Part shown: positions 1 to 7,878 of the stretch, in pieces
Layout of the letters: each line of letters starts with the position of its first letter
Position numbering within the stretch: position 1 is the first letter of the stretch
From: DASWIG01 sp965371445
GTDB lineage: Bacteria > Acidobacteriota > Thermoanaerobaculia > Multivoradales > J023
Direction of reading: 5' to 3'
DNA: 12,897 bases
Assembly (NCBI GenBank): GCA_965371445.1
Contig: CBDUYN010000241.1
Span: forward strand, 1 to 12,897
The notes under the pieces: generated by a model
Told to the model about the DNA's origin: nothing
Seen by the model: the letters and a program-made list of their open reading frames with translations, nothing else
Databases searched by the model: none
Translations under genes and position numbers: made by a program

Positions 1-59
1 GAGCGGCCCGGCCGGGAGCGGCCCGGCCGGGAGCGGCCCGGCCGGGAGCGGCCCGCCGG
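1..59. repeat. 15-bp GC-rich tandem repeat at window edge
   Basis: Three exact copies of gagcggcccggccgg fill 1-45, and a fourth, diverging copy covers 46-59. The unit is a multiple of three, so on the minus strand it reads in frame as PLPAG repeats at the C-terminus of the M20 gene. The array runs off the window, so its true copy number is unknown. Confidence 0.9.
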
Positions 60-1482
60 CCGCTCCGGCCAACCGTCGGACGAGCTCGACGTAGAGGTCC
101 ACGCCGTCGAGGAACGCCGGGGCGATCATCCGCTCGTTGGGCCCGGTGATCTTGAGGGAGTCGGAGGTCAGGATGAGGAAGGGGGAGAAGCCGTAGGACG
201 GGATGGCCGCGGTGCGAAAGAAGCGTGCGTCGGTGGCGGCAAAGGGCACGAAAAGGGGGCCGTGGTGAAACTCGGGGTACCTCTCCTCGACGAGGGCGTC
301 GATGATCTTGAAACCGGGGCCGGTCAGCTCGTAGAGCGGCAGCGGTGGATAGGAGACCTCGACCGCCGTCGCGAGCTCCGGGAGGCCGCCGGGCAGGAGC
401 TGCTCGAAGGCGTCAACGTCCTCGATCCAGGGCAGGAGGTGCAGCGTGAGCAACAGCTTGTAGCCGCCGCCGGGGTCTTCTTCGACCTGGGAGACCCAGA
501 GATCGTTGCGCATCATCGCCCTCATGTAGGGTGGCAGGCTGGGGAATCCGCCGCCGCCGGCCAGGGCGTCTTCCAGGTAGAAGACGAAGTCGGGGCGGGC
601 ACGGGTCGCCGCATAGGAGCGAAGAAGCCCGACTATCGGCGGTGGCAGCTCGCCGAGCTGCCACCGCTCGTAGTCGGAGTAAGCCTCCAGAATGTCCTGG
701 CGCAGAGCTTCGAGGCGCGCGGGGCTGGAGTCACAGGCTTCCATCCTCACGAAGCGCTTCTGAATGACCTCGGTGCCCCAGTGCTTGACCTCGTCGGTGT
801 CGGTGGCCTCGATGGCTCCGCCCTCGGTGAGCACGAGGTCGAAGCGTTCGACGAGCTCCGGATGCTCGCGGAGGAACCACTTCGCCCCGAGCCGGCTACC
901 GCGTTCCTCGTCGCCGGTGGCGAGGAAGACGACCGAGCGCCGCGGGGGCTCGCCGGAGCTAACCAGGTCCTTCATCGCCATCAGTTGAGCGATGGCAACG
1001 CTCTTCATGTCGAAGCTGCCGCGGCCGGCGATGAAAGGCAGATCGATCATCGGGGTGTAGGGGGGGTAGAGCCAATCGTCCAACCGTGCGATGGGATCGA
1101 CGTCGATGTGGTTGTGGAGCACCACGGCCCTCGCCTCCTCGCCTTCGAGGACCGTCCAGACGTTGGCGTTGCGGTGGCCGATGCGCTCGACGCGCGGCTC
1201 AAGGCCCGCTCGCGCCAACTCGCGGGCGAGGAATTCCGCGCCCGAGATCTCGTTGCCCGTCGGATAGCCGGTGTCGATACGCAGGTATTCCCGGAAGAGG
1301 CGCACCGACTCGTACTCGTCGTAGCGGGTCCGCATCCAGTCCTCTTGGCTGAAGCGGAAGAACCTGGAGGCAAACGTCACGCCGAGCGTCGCCACGGCGA
1401 GGAGGGCGGGAGCCAGGTAGAGCAGGAGGCGGGCTCGCCGTTTGTTCTGGTGGATGAGAGGGGTCTTGAGCCGGCCGAACAT
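1..1482 (-). CDS. M20-family metallo-hydrolase (carboxypeptidase-like), partial at 3' end
   Basis: The frame opens at ATG 1482-1480 and stays open for 494 codons to the window edge, so the C-terminus is missing. An N-terminal hydrophobic segment (about residues 19-38, after KRRAR) looks like an uncleaved signal anchor. M20 motifs follow in order: HNHIDVDP with H125 and D127, GRGSFDMKS with D158, the catalytic pair in GDEERGS (E192/E193), LTEGG with E220, a long lid/dimerisation region, and DARFFR near the C-terminus. The M20 family contains di-zinc exopeptidases and amidohydrolases. Oddly, the segment that usually supplies the last metal ligand as HGxNE reads TGPNE (T446-E450), so His is replaced by Thr. 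After RRLAGAAGG the frame enters 15-bp repeats that encode PLPAG repeats. It is divergent from the glycosyltransferase at 1515. The family call is secure; substrate and activity are not. Confidence 0.88.
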   Translation of the reverse strand, partial: MFGRLKTPLIHQNKRRARLLLYLAPALLAVATLGVTFASRFFRFSQEDWMRTRYDEYESVRLFREYLRIDTGYPTGNEISGAEFLARELARAGLEPRVERIGHRNANVWTVLEGEEARAVVLHNHIDVDPIARLDDWLYPPYTPMIDLPFIAGRGSFDMKSVAIAQLMAMKDLVSSGEPPRRSVVFLATGDEERGSRLGAKWFLREHPELVERFDLVLTEGGAIEATDTDEVKHWGTEVIQKRFVRMEACDSSPARLEALRQDILEAYSDYERWQLGELPPPIVGLLRSYAATRARPDFVFYLEDALAGGGGFPSLPPYMRAMMRNDLWVSQVEEDPGGGYKLLLTLHLLPWIEDVDAFEQLLPGGLPELATAVEVSYPPLPLYELTGPGFKIIDALVEERYPEFHHGPLFVPFAATDARFFRTAAIPSYGFSPFLILTSDSLKITGPNERMIAPAFLDGVDLYVELVRRLAGAAGGPLPAGPLPAGPLPAGPL

Positions 1483-1514
1483 GAGGAGCGGATGATACCA
1501 TCCAGCCCCACCGA
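1483..1514. promoter_or_regulatory. Divergent promoter region with overlapping extended -10 boxes
   Basis: Only 32 bp separate the two divergent starts. On the minus strand TGgTATCAT (core 1497-1492) ends 9 nt before the M20 ATG. On the plus strand TGaTACCAT (core 1496-1501) ends 13 nt before the ATG at 1515. The two boxes overlap, so polymerase binding for the two genes would be mutually exclusive. No -35 box or ribosome binding site is obvious. This is inferred from pattern only. Confidence 0.4.
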
Positions 1515-3398
1515 ATGATCTACCTCCTTGAGCACGCCACCGCCCTTCTCGCCCTGGGCGCCGCCGCCTGGGTGTCCGGCCGGGTGCTCCTGCCCTCCTC
1601 CATGAGCGGCCCCCACGCTTCCCTTGCCGCTTTCTGCCTCGGAATCGGCTACTGGTCGAGCACCACGTTCCTCCTCGCGGCGACGGGCTTGCTGAACCGA
1701 GGGGGTCTCGTGGCAGGTACAGCGGCGCTCGTCGTGGTGGCCGCGGCTCGCCGAGTCTTCCTAAGGCAGGCTTGGTCCCGGGCCGCGCAGGCTGCCGTCC
1801 CACGCCCTTCGTTCGCGTCGCTCGCCGCGTGCCTCGTCCTGACCGCCGTCCTGTTGCCCCTTCTCGCCTTGAACGTCAGCCCGCCGGTGAGCTGGGACGC
1901 CGCGGTCTACCACCTCACTCTGCCCAAGCTCTACCTCGCCGAAGGCGGCTTTCGCCCGGTGGAGATGAGCGTCTACTCGAACTGGCCGCTGCAGGTGCAG
2001 CTCCTCTACGCCGTGGCCATGCTCTTGCACGGCTATACGCTCGCCAAGGCGGTCCACTTCGGCTTCGCCCTGCTGGTGGTCTACGCCTTCTTCGCGGCGT
2101 GCCGCTCCCGGCGGCGTCCGCTTCCCTGGGCGACGCCGTGGCTCGCCACCGCGTTTTTCCTCGCCAACGGCGTCGTGCTCTTCGAGCTGCGGACCGCCTA
2201 CGTCGACCTGGCGCACGCTTTCTTTTTTTTCTCCGCCTTCCTCTTCATGGAGCAGGCCGCGCTAAGCAAGGGCCGCGACGGGGCGAACGCTCTTCTCGTC
2301 GCCGGCCTTGCCTGCGGCCTCCTCGCCAGCGTCAAGGTGAGCGGTATCCTGGGGGTGCCGGTGATCGCGGCGCTTTATCTGCCGCGGCTGCGCACCGAGG
2401 CGGCGGCCGGACGCGCCGCACCGGCGGCCGAACGCGCCGCGGCGGGAGGGTTCCTCGTGCGTTTCGCGCTACCCGTCGCGGCGCTCTGGGTCCCGTGGCT
2501 CGTGAAGGCGGCCTGGTATACGGGCAATCCCTTCTACCCGTTCCTCCACGCCTGGTTCGGAGGACCGGATTGGAACGAAGAGCTCGCCGGGCACCTGAGC
2601 GCCTGGCAGTGGGAGATCGGTATGGGACGCGGCGTGCTCGACTACCTCCTCCTGCCGCTGCGGGTGATCCTGCTGGGCGGCCGGGGCTACGACCGTTTCG
2701 ACGGCGAGATCGGCCTCTTTTGGATCGTCCTCGTGCCGCTGGCGCTTTTCGGAGCGCGCACGAGCGGCACGGTGCGCCGCGCCCTGGCCGTGGCCGGCCT
2801 CTACTTCCTGGTGTGGGCGGCGACGTCGCAACAGATGCGCTTCCTGATCCCGATCCTACCGCTCCTCGCCCTGGCGGCGGCGACGGCCGTCGTGGACCTC
2901 GTCGAACGGCTCCGGCAACCGTCCTGGCGCCGCGTTGGCCACGGCTTCGCGCTCGCCGGCGCTCTGGCCCTCGTGGCGAGCGCCGCCGCACCGGGCCTTA
3001 CCGACGGCGTGCGCACCGTCGCGGCGTTCTCGGGTATCGAAGGCGACGTGAGGGAAAGCGTCGTGCCGCCGCACCTGCGCTTCGTCAACGAGCACCTCCC
3101 GGCCGACGCCCGGCTTCTCTTCCTCAACACCAACCTGGGCTTTTTCTGCGACCGCGAATACCTCGCCGACAGCTTCTTCGAAGCGTCGCAGATCGCCGCC
3201 TACCTGGCGGAGGCGAGAACCGGCGAGGAGGTCTACCGCCGGCTCCGCGAACGCGGCATTACGCACGTCGTCCTCGACCGCCGGCAGCGTCCCCGGCGAA
3301 ACGACCTGCCCGGCGTCCTGGGGCAGATGCTGCGCGAGCGCACGAGCGTCCTCTACCGCTCCGCGGACGGCCGCTTCGACGTCCGGGAGCTGCGCTAG
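1515..3398 (+). CDS. GT-C superfamily integral membrane glycosyltransferase (ArnT/PMT-like)
   Basis: The 627-residue protein is mostly membrane segments (more than ten hydrophobic stretches between residues 5 and 495) and ends in a soluble domain of about 130 residues. The first large loop carries SWDAAVYHLTLPKLYL (D128, H133), matching the acidic catalytic loop of GT-C enzymes that use polyprenyl-phosphate sugars. FELRTAYVDLAHAFF and SVKVSGIL are also typical of family-39-like proteins. Such enzymes transfer a sugar from a lipid carrier to a lipid, glycan or protein acceptor outside the inner membrane; the acceptor here is unknown. The start at 1515 follows the -10-like box at 1496-1501 with no clear Shine-Dalgarno sequence. 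It is divergent from the M20 gene and convergent with the YfhO gene, and its TAG stop lies inside the palindrome at 3396-3437. The fold class is secure. Confidence 0.88.
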   Translation: MIYLLEHATALLALGAAAWVSGRVLLPSSMSGPHASLAAFCLGIGYWSSTTFLLAATGLLNRGGLVAGTAALVVVAAARRVFLRQAWSRAAQAAVPRPSFASLAACLVLTAVLLPLLALNVSPPVSWDAAVYHLTLPKLYLAEGGFRPVEMSVYSNWPLQVQLLYAVAMLLHGYTLAKAVHFGFALLVVYAFFAACRSRRRPLPWATPWLATAFFLANGVVLFELRTAYVDLAHAFFFFSAFLFMEQAALSKGRDGANALLVAGLACGLLASVKVSGILGVPVIAALYLPRLRTEAAAGRAAPAAERAAAGGFLVRFALPVAALWVPWLVKAAWYTGNPFYPFLHAWFGGPDWNEELAGHLSAWQWEIGMGRGVLDYLLLPLRVILLGGRGYDRFDGEIGLFWIVLVPLALFGARTSGTVRRALAVAGLYFLVWAATSQQMRFLIPILPLLALAAATAVVDLVERLRQPSWRRVGHGFALAGALALVASAAAPGLTDGVRTVAAFSGIEGDVRESVVPPHLRFVNEHLPADARLLFLNTNLGFFCDREYLADSFFEASQIAAYLAEARTGEEVYRRLRERGITHVVLDRRQRPRRNDLPGVLGQMLRERTSVLYRSADGRFDVRELR

Positions 3399-3437
3399 GA
3401 GGCTGTAGGGCATAGATCTATGCCCTACAGCCTCCTA
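3396..3437. terminator. Perfect 42-bp palindrome, likely bidirectional terminator
   Basis: The 21 bases from 3396 (taggaggctgtagggcatag plus a) are followed directly by their exact reverse complement, ending at 3437. The left end includes the TAG stop of the plus-strand glycosyltransferase, and the element lies between that gene and the convergent YfhO gene (stop at 3488). A long perfect stem between convergent genes suits a bidirectional terminator, although no clear T-tract follows on either strand. A protein-binding site is the alternative. Confidence 0.65.
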
Positions 3438-3467
3438 ACACCGTCCCCTTGGGGGGAACGAGGGGGG
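3438..3467. repeat. Dispersed GC-rich repeat, related to the copies at 10268-10339
   Basis: The segment acaccgtccccttggggg and onward to 3467 matches 26 of 30 bases of the element found twice inside the thioredoxin-fusion gene near 10270. It has a C-run/G-run hairpin followed by a second G-run. It directly abuts the 42-bp palindrome in the gap between convergent genes, the kind of neutral site where dispersed short repeats usually sit. Confidence 0.6.
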
Positions 3468-3487
3468 GCTACACCAGCCTTCCGGGG

Positions 3488-5887
3488 TCAGGAGCCGGGC
3501 CCGGCGCTCCGCCGCCCGGCCCACCTCCATCCGGCGGCCAGCGCGGCCAGAGTCGCCAGACTGATCAGCGCTCCGACGGCGAGCGCCGGCGGCGCGTAGC
3601 GCCACACCACCTCGTGCTCCCCGGAGGGCACCATCACCGCCGTGAATGCGGAGTTGGCGCGCCAGAGAGGCACCGGACGACCGTCGAGCCGAGCCTTCCA
3701 GCCCGGGTAGAACACCTCCGAGAGCACCAGCGCCGCGGTGCACGGCGTCGAGATCACGAAGCGGCTCTCGCGCAGGCTCCGCCGCCGCACCTCCAGCTCT
3801 CCCCCGCGGCACTCCGGCTGCGACCGGTCGGCGAGCTCCGGAGATTCGGCCGACGCCTCCAGCACCACGTGGCGGCGCGGATCGAAGCCCGGCGCCAGCA
3901 TCGCCGACACCGTCTGCCTCTCCGAGCCCGTCACCATCCACAGGTAGACGAGCCGTGCCCGCGGTGCGGCCTCGGCGTTGCGGTAGATGTGGAAAGGGAT
4001 GCCGCTCGAGTTCTGGATCACTCCGGCGCGCTCCAAGGCGGGCAGCGCCACCTCGTCCGCCGCGACGATCGCCCGCACCGAAGCCGCGGAGAGGATCGGC
4101 AACCGCCGCTCCCACGGCAAAGCCTTCAAGGCCTGCGAGAGATGGACGATGCGTCGGGGCGCCAGCCCGTCGAAGTCGTCGTGGAAGATCATCGGGATGC
4201 CGTAGGCGGTGCCGAGGTAGCTCCCCAGGACCTCCTGGTTCCAGCGGTCGTACCAATGGCTGTCGCTCGACGGGGCACGCAGGTCGAATCGATCCGGCCC
4301 CGGCGCGCGGTAGAAGCGGCCGTCCTCGCCCGCCACCTCCCGCACCCGCGCCGCCGCCGGCGGCTCGGAGGTGAGAAAATCCACTGGCATCGACGGGTTG
4401 AGCCGCCGGCCGGCGAGCGACAGGTCGAGCAAGACGACCCCCACCAGCAGCCAACCCCATCCAAGGTCCGCCCGGCGTGCCGCCAGGACCGTCACCAGGG
4501 TAGCGGTCAGCAGGATCCCCAGGGCCTGCGCGAGCCCGCCCCGCAAGCCCACCGTGGCCGCCTCTGCGGCCTGGCCGAAAAAGAAGAGCTGCAAGCGCTC
4601 GCCGAACGCCGGCAAGCCCAGCACCCACCAGGCGGCGAGCATCGGCAAGCCGAGCCCCGTCCCCACGGCGAGAAGGACACGCCGTGCCGGGCGGCGCTCG
4701 GCGGCGGAGAAGAGCGCTTCCAAGCCGGCCGCCGCCAAGAGCGCCAACGGCAGGCTCGCAAAACCCAGCGTCTTGACCGGGTACCGGAAGATCCGCAGCG
4801 GCGGAAAAACCTCGTAAAGGAGGTCGAAGCCCGGGAGGTGGCGCCCCAGGGCACCGAGCAGCGCCAGCGAGAGCAAAGCGGCGAGGTAGAGCCGCAGCCG
4901 CCGCGGCACCTCCCCGCCCCGGCGCAGCGCGCCGGCGAGCGCCAAGCTCAAAGGCACCACCCCCAGGTAGACGCTCAGCAGATAGGGAAACCCTTCATCG
5001 ACGAGCCTCTCGCCCCAGAAGTCGGTCAGGATGTCGGGACGGCCCAGGAATTCGGGCACCACGAGCTCCGGCAGACGCAGCGGATGGAGCGAATAGGCAC
5101 CGAAGGATTCGAGGCTCATCCCCTCGCCGCGCATCGACTCTGCCGCGAGCTCCGCGGTCGGCACGAGCTGCACGGCCGTCAGCCCGGCGACGGCGGCGAC
5201 CGCCAGGAGCCAAAGCGCCAGGCGCTGTCGCGGGGCGAAGCGGGTCGCGGGATCGGCCCATCCCCAACCGAGCGCCGTCAACAGGCCGACGACCAGCATC
5301 TCCGGCTGTCCGGCGAAGGTCAGTAAAACGCCGGCAAGAACCGTCAGCACGAAATAGCGGCGCCGGCCTTCGCGCAGGTAGAGGTGCCAGAAGAGCACCA
5401 CGAGCGGCACCCAGGCCACGCTCAGGTGGCGGACCAGCAGGTTGGTGCTCGACAGCGTCGGCCCGCAATAGGCGTAGATCACCCCGGCGAGCGCCGACGA
5501 CGACGAACGGTAGCCCAGGACGCGGGCCAGCAGGTAGACGGCGAGTGAAGAAGCCAACACGTGGCCGGCGATCAGCAGGCTCATCGCGCGCGGCGTCGGC
5601 AGCAGGAAGTAGAGCAGGTTCGGCGGATAGAGCAGGTGCTGGCTGATGTTGGCGAAAAAAGGCGTCCCGCCGTGCATCAGCGGGTTCCACAACGGGAGCT
5701 CGCCGCTGCGAGCCATGTCGACGAAGATGTCCTTTTGCGGCAGGTAGTAGAGATAGAGGTCGCGGAAGAAGAAGGACTCGGAAAAGAAAAGCACGCGGTG
5801 GAAGCCGGCCGCCGCCACCAGCACCAACGCCCAGAGCCCGCGATCGCGAAGGGCGGTGCGCAGACGCGCGGCAGGGGGGCTCTCCAT
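3488..5887 (-). CDS. YfhO-family integral membrane protein
   Basis: The 799-residue protein has the YfhO pattern: a first membrane segment (about 17-33), then the loop RDLYLYYLPQK (42-52), LPLWNPLMHGGTPFFAN (64-80) and LLYPPNLLYFLLP, many further membrane segments, and AGQPEML. The C-terminal extracytoplasmic domain carries the typical FYPGWKARLDG, RANSAFTAVMVPSGEHEVVWRY and a last membrane helix. The length is normal for the family. YfhO proteins have a GT-C-like topology; some Gram-positive homologues are linked to glycosylation of lipoteichoic acid or similar polymers, so a role in transferring lipid-linked sugars is plausible but unproven. ATG 5887 was chosen because the protein starts just before the first helix. 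TAGGCT at 5921-5916 (minus) is a possible -10 that would leave a leader of about 20 nt. It converges with the gene ending at 3398 and is divergent from the gene at 5970. Confidence 0.88.
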   Translation of the reverse strand: MESPPAARLRTALRDRGLWALVLVAAAGFHRVLFFSESFFFRDLYLYYLPQKDIFVDMARSGELPLWNPLMHGGTPFFANISQHLLYPPNLLYFLLPTPRAMSLLIAGHVLASSLAVYLLARVLGYRSSSSALAGVIYAYCGPTLSSTNLLVRHLSVAWVPLVVLFWHLYLREGRRRYFVLTVLAGVLLTFAGQPEMLVVGLLTALGWGWADPATRFAPRQRLALWLLAVAAVAGLTAVQLVPTAELAAESMRGEGMSLESFGAYSLHPLRLPELVVPEFLGRPDILTDFWGERLVDEGFPYLLSVYLGVVPLSLALAGALRRGGEVPRRLRLYLAALLSLALLGALGRHLPGFDLLYEVFPPLRIFRYPVKTLGFASLPLALLAAAGLEALFSAAERRPARRVLLAVGTGLGLPMLAAWWVLGLPAFGERLQLFFFGQAAEAATVGLRGGLAQALGILLTATLVTVLAARRADLGWGWLLVGVVLLDLSLAGRRLNPSMPVDFLTSEPPAAARVREVAGEDGRFYRAPGPDRFDLRAPSSDSHWYDRWNQEVLGSYLGTAYGIPMIFHDDFDGLAPRRIVHLSQALKALPWERRLPILSAASVRAIVAADEVALPALERAGVIQNSSGIPFHIYRNAEAAPRARLVYLWMVTGSERQTVSAMLAPGFDPRRHVVLEASAESPELADRSQPECRGGELEVRRRSLRESRFVISTPCTAALVLSEVFYPGWKARLDGRPVPLWRANSAFTAVMVPSGEHEVVWRYAPPALAVGALISLATLAALAAGWRWAGRRSAGPGS

Positions 5888-5956
5888 GACCAGGGTCCGT
5901 TCTCGGCTGGACGGCAGCCTACACCATGGCGGCCTCTTGGAGGCCCGGTTCTACGG

Positions 5957-5962
5957 TAAGCT
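5957..5962 (+). promoter_or_regulatory. -10-like TAAGCT, 7 nt before GTG start
   Basis: TAAGCT is followed by exactly 7 bases (gccacgg) and then GTG at 5970. The 7-nt spacing equals that of the boxes before 8966 and 11018, which supports both a leaderless transcript and GTG 5970 as the start. No convincing -35 box is seen. Confidence 0.4.
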
Positions 5963-5969
5963 GCCACGG

Positions 5970-7658
5970 GTGAAGACACCGGGACCAGGCCGGAGCAGGA
6001 TCGGCGCCGGGCTCACCTCTGGTGAGTGGCGCCTCCTCACGCCGCTCGTCCTGGTCGCGGCGCTTCTGAGCTTCGCTTTCCCGGCGCTCGATCAGTACAA
6101 CGTCACCTGGGACGAAGCGCTGGGCGACCTCTTCTTCGGTGAGCGCTACCTGTCGTTCTTCACCTCTTGGGATGGGGCCTACCTCGACTTCCTCGAGAAC
6201 CCCTATCCTCCCGAGCGCCGGCCGGACCTCTTCGTCTCGCCCTTCAAGGGCCGGCCCTGGGAGTACTACCCGGTGGCCAACACCCTGGCGGCGGCCACGT
6301 CGACGGTGCTCTCGCGCTGGCTCGGCTGGCTCGACCCCTTCGACGGCTTCCACGCCGTGAACCTCCTGCTGCTGGCACCCCTCGTTTTCTTCTTCCACCG
6401 TTTCCTGGCACGGCGCGAGGGACTCCTGGCGGCCACCGCGGCGATCGTCCTGCTGCTGACGGCACCGCGCGTCTTCTGCCACCTGATGGCCAACGTCAAG
6501 GACTTCCCGCTGCTGGTCTTTTTCACCCTGACGGCGATCACGGGCTTCCGCGCCCTGGAAAAGGGCTCGGTGGGCGCAGTCGTGGGCTCCGGGGTCCTCC
6601 TGGGACTGGCGCTCGGCACCAAGGGGAACGCCCTTTTCTTCCCCGCCGTCCCGCTCCTGATGCTGGCGCTCGGAGGGACGGGCGAGCCCTGGCGGGGCCG
6701 GCGTGTGCGCCTGGCGCTCGCGCTGATCGCGTCGGGCGTGGTGGCGGTGGCGGTGATGGTGGCGGTGTGGCCCTACCTGTGGGGCGACCCGGTGGGGCGC
6801 TACGCCGAGCACCTGCGCTACATCGGTCTGCGGCGCGGCTACACCCGCGTGGAGAGCCTCGCGCCGGCCTTGGAAGCGCTGCTGCTGACGACGCCGTTGC
6901 CCTTTCTGGCGCTCTTTGCCGCCGGCCTCGTCCCATGCGTGAAGCGCGCCTGGAAGCGCGACCGCCTGGCGCTTTTCTACCTGTCGTGGATCGTCGTCGT
7001 CCTGGGACGGTTCCTCCTCCCCCAGGCGGTCAACTTCGACGGCGTGCGCCACTTCCTGGAGATCTTCCCGGCGATGGCGGCGGTCGCGGGCCTGGGCGCG
7101 GCGAGCCTGATCGGCCTCGCCGGCCGATGGCGGCCGGCCTTGGCCGGCCGGCCGGCCAAAGCGGCGCTCCTCGCCCTTGTGCTCCTGCCCGGCGCCTGGA
7201 GGCTCGTCGCGACCCACCCCTTCCAGATCGCCTACTGGAACGTACTGGCCGGTGGACCGGCGGGTGCCTACGAGCGCAACCTGCCCCAGGCGGGCGATTA
7301 CTGGGGGATGAGCTACCGGCTGGGGCTCGAATGGCTCAACGAGAACGCCGAGCCGGGCTCGTTTCTCGCCGTGCCGGTGGTTGAGCACGCGGTGCGGCTC
7401 GTGGCCTCCGAGCGGCTGCGCGAGGACGTCGTGCTCCTGCCGGTGACGACTCCGTTCTCGCCGCGGATCGCGCCCGAGCGCCTGGCGCGAACCCGCGAGC
7501 TGGCCCGCGAACGGGTGGTCTACGTGATGTTCGTCGAGCGCCGCGACTGGGCGAACGAGCTGATGGTCGACTGTCTCCGCTGGCTCGAGCCGGAGGTCGC
7601 CTGGGGGCTCGACGGCGCGCCGGTCCTGGCGATCTACCGCTATCGTCCGCCGCCTTAG
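5970..7658 (+). CDS. GT-C membrane glycosyltransferase (family-39-like)
   Basis: With the GTG start the product has 562 residues. After the first membrane segment (about 22-39) comes QYNVTWDEALGDLFFGERY with the acidic pair D48/E49 expected in the catalytic first loop of GT-C enzymes. HLMANVKDFPLLVFF and ALGTKGNALFF follow, as in dolichyl-phosphate-mannose mannosyltransferase-like bacterial proteins. The C-terminal part has YWNVLAGGPAGAY and QAGDYWGMSYRLGLEWLN, then a soluble domain. It should transfer a lipid-linked sugar on the outer face of the inner membrane; the acceptor is unknown. The same frame is open upstream to ATG 5886 and to 5856, but those starts overlap the divergent YfhO gene and add a poorly conserved, non-membrane leader, so GTG 5970 after the TAAGCT box is preferred. 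The function class is secure and the start is uncertain. Confidence 0.85.
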   Translation: MKTPGPGRSRIGAGLTSGEWRLLTPLVLVAALLSFAFPALDQYNVTWDEALGDLFFGERYLSFFTSWDGAYLDFLENPYPPERRPDLFVSPFKGRPWEYYPVANTLAAATSTVLSRWLGWLDPFDGFHAVNLLLLAPLVFFFHRFLARREGLLAATAAIVLLLTAPRVFCHLMANVKDFPLLVFFTLTAITGFRALEKGSVGAVVGSGVLLGLALGTKGNALFFPAVPLLMLALGGTGEPWRGRRVRLALALIASGVVAVAVMVAVWPYLWGDPVGRYAEHLRYIGLRRGYTRVESLAPALEALLLTTPLPFLALFAAGLVPCVKRAWKRDRLALFYLSWIVVVLGRFLLPQAVNFDGVRHFLEIFPAMAAVAGLGAASLIGLAGRWRPALAGRPAKAALLALVLLPGAWRLVATHPFQIAYWNVLAGGPAGAYERNLPQAGDYWGMSYRLGLEWLNENAEPGSFLAVPVVEHAVRLVASERLREDVVLLPVTTPFSPRIAPERLARTRELARERVVYVMFVERRDWANELMVDCLRWLEPEVAWGLDGAPVLAIYRYRPPP

Positions 7659-7680
7659 CGCAAATGTATGGGGTTGCGGG

Positions 7681-7812
7681 CGGTGGTCCCCGGGGTTCGC
7701 AGGGCTCACCCCGGGCTACCATGAGTCGCCCTCCGGGCTCATCGGTTGGGACCGGCCGGTGGTCCCGGGGTTCGCAGGCTCACCCCGGGCTACCATGGGT
7801 CGCCCTCCGGGC
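7681..7812. repeat. Pair of REP-like imperfect direct repeats with hairpin potential
   Basis: Copy 1 (7681-7738) and copy 2 (7757-7812) differ by two single-base indels and few substitutions. Each contains an inverted repeat (tggt-cccgggg ... ccccggg-ctacca) that can form a hairpin with a loop of about 13 nt, followed by gtcgccctccgggc. The paired arrangement after a gene end (stop at 7658) resembles REP/BIME elements and could also slow or end transcription. Confidence 0.75.
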
Positions 7813-7840
7813 GCTTGCTGCACGCCAAAACGCCGGCATG

Positions 7841-7878
7841 GGTGGCTCAGTTTTGCCAAGCAAAGGTGGCTCAATTCT
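7841..7878. mobile_element. IS21-like terminal repeat remnant
   Basis: Two copies of a motif, ggtggctcagtttt (7841-7854) and ggtggctcaattct (7865-7878), are spaced 24 bp apart. Multiple spaced GGTGGCTCA-type repeats are characteristic of IS21-family ends. No istA or istB transposase gene is in the window, so this would be a solo or decayed end. The call is from motif memory only. Confidence 0.4.

Noticed and set aside
1..59. CRISPR array at the left edge
   Set aside because: The 15-bp units are directly adjacent with no unique spacers, so this is a simple tandem repeat. The same holds for the 42-bp array at the right edge.
5856..5969. Upstream starts (5856 or ATG 5886) for the glycosyltransferase at 5970
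   Set aside because: They overlap the start of the divergent YfhO gene and add a leader without membrane character; GTG 5970 has a -10 box at the same 7-nt spacing as two other genes. ATG 5886 is not fully excluded.
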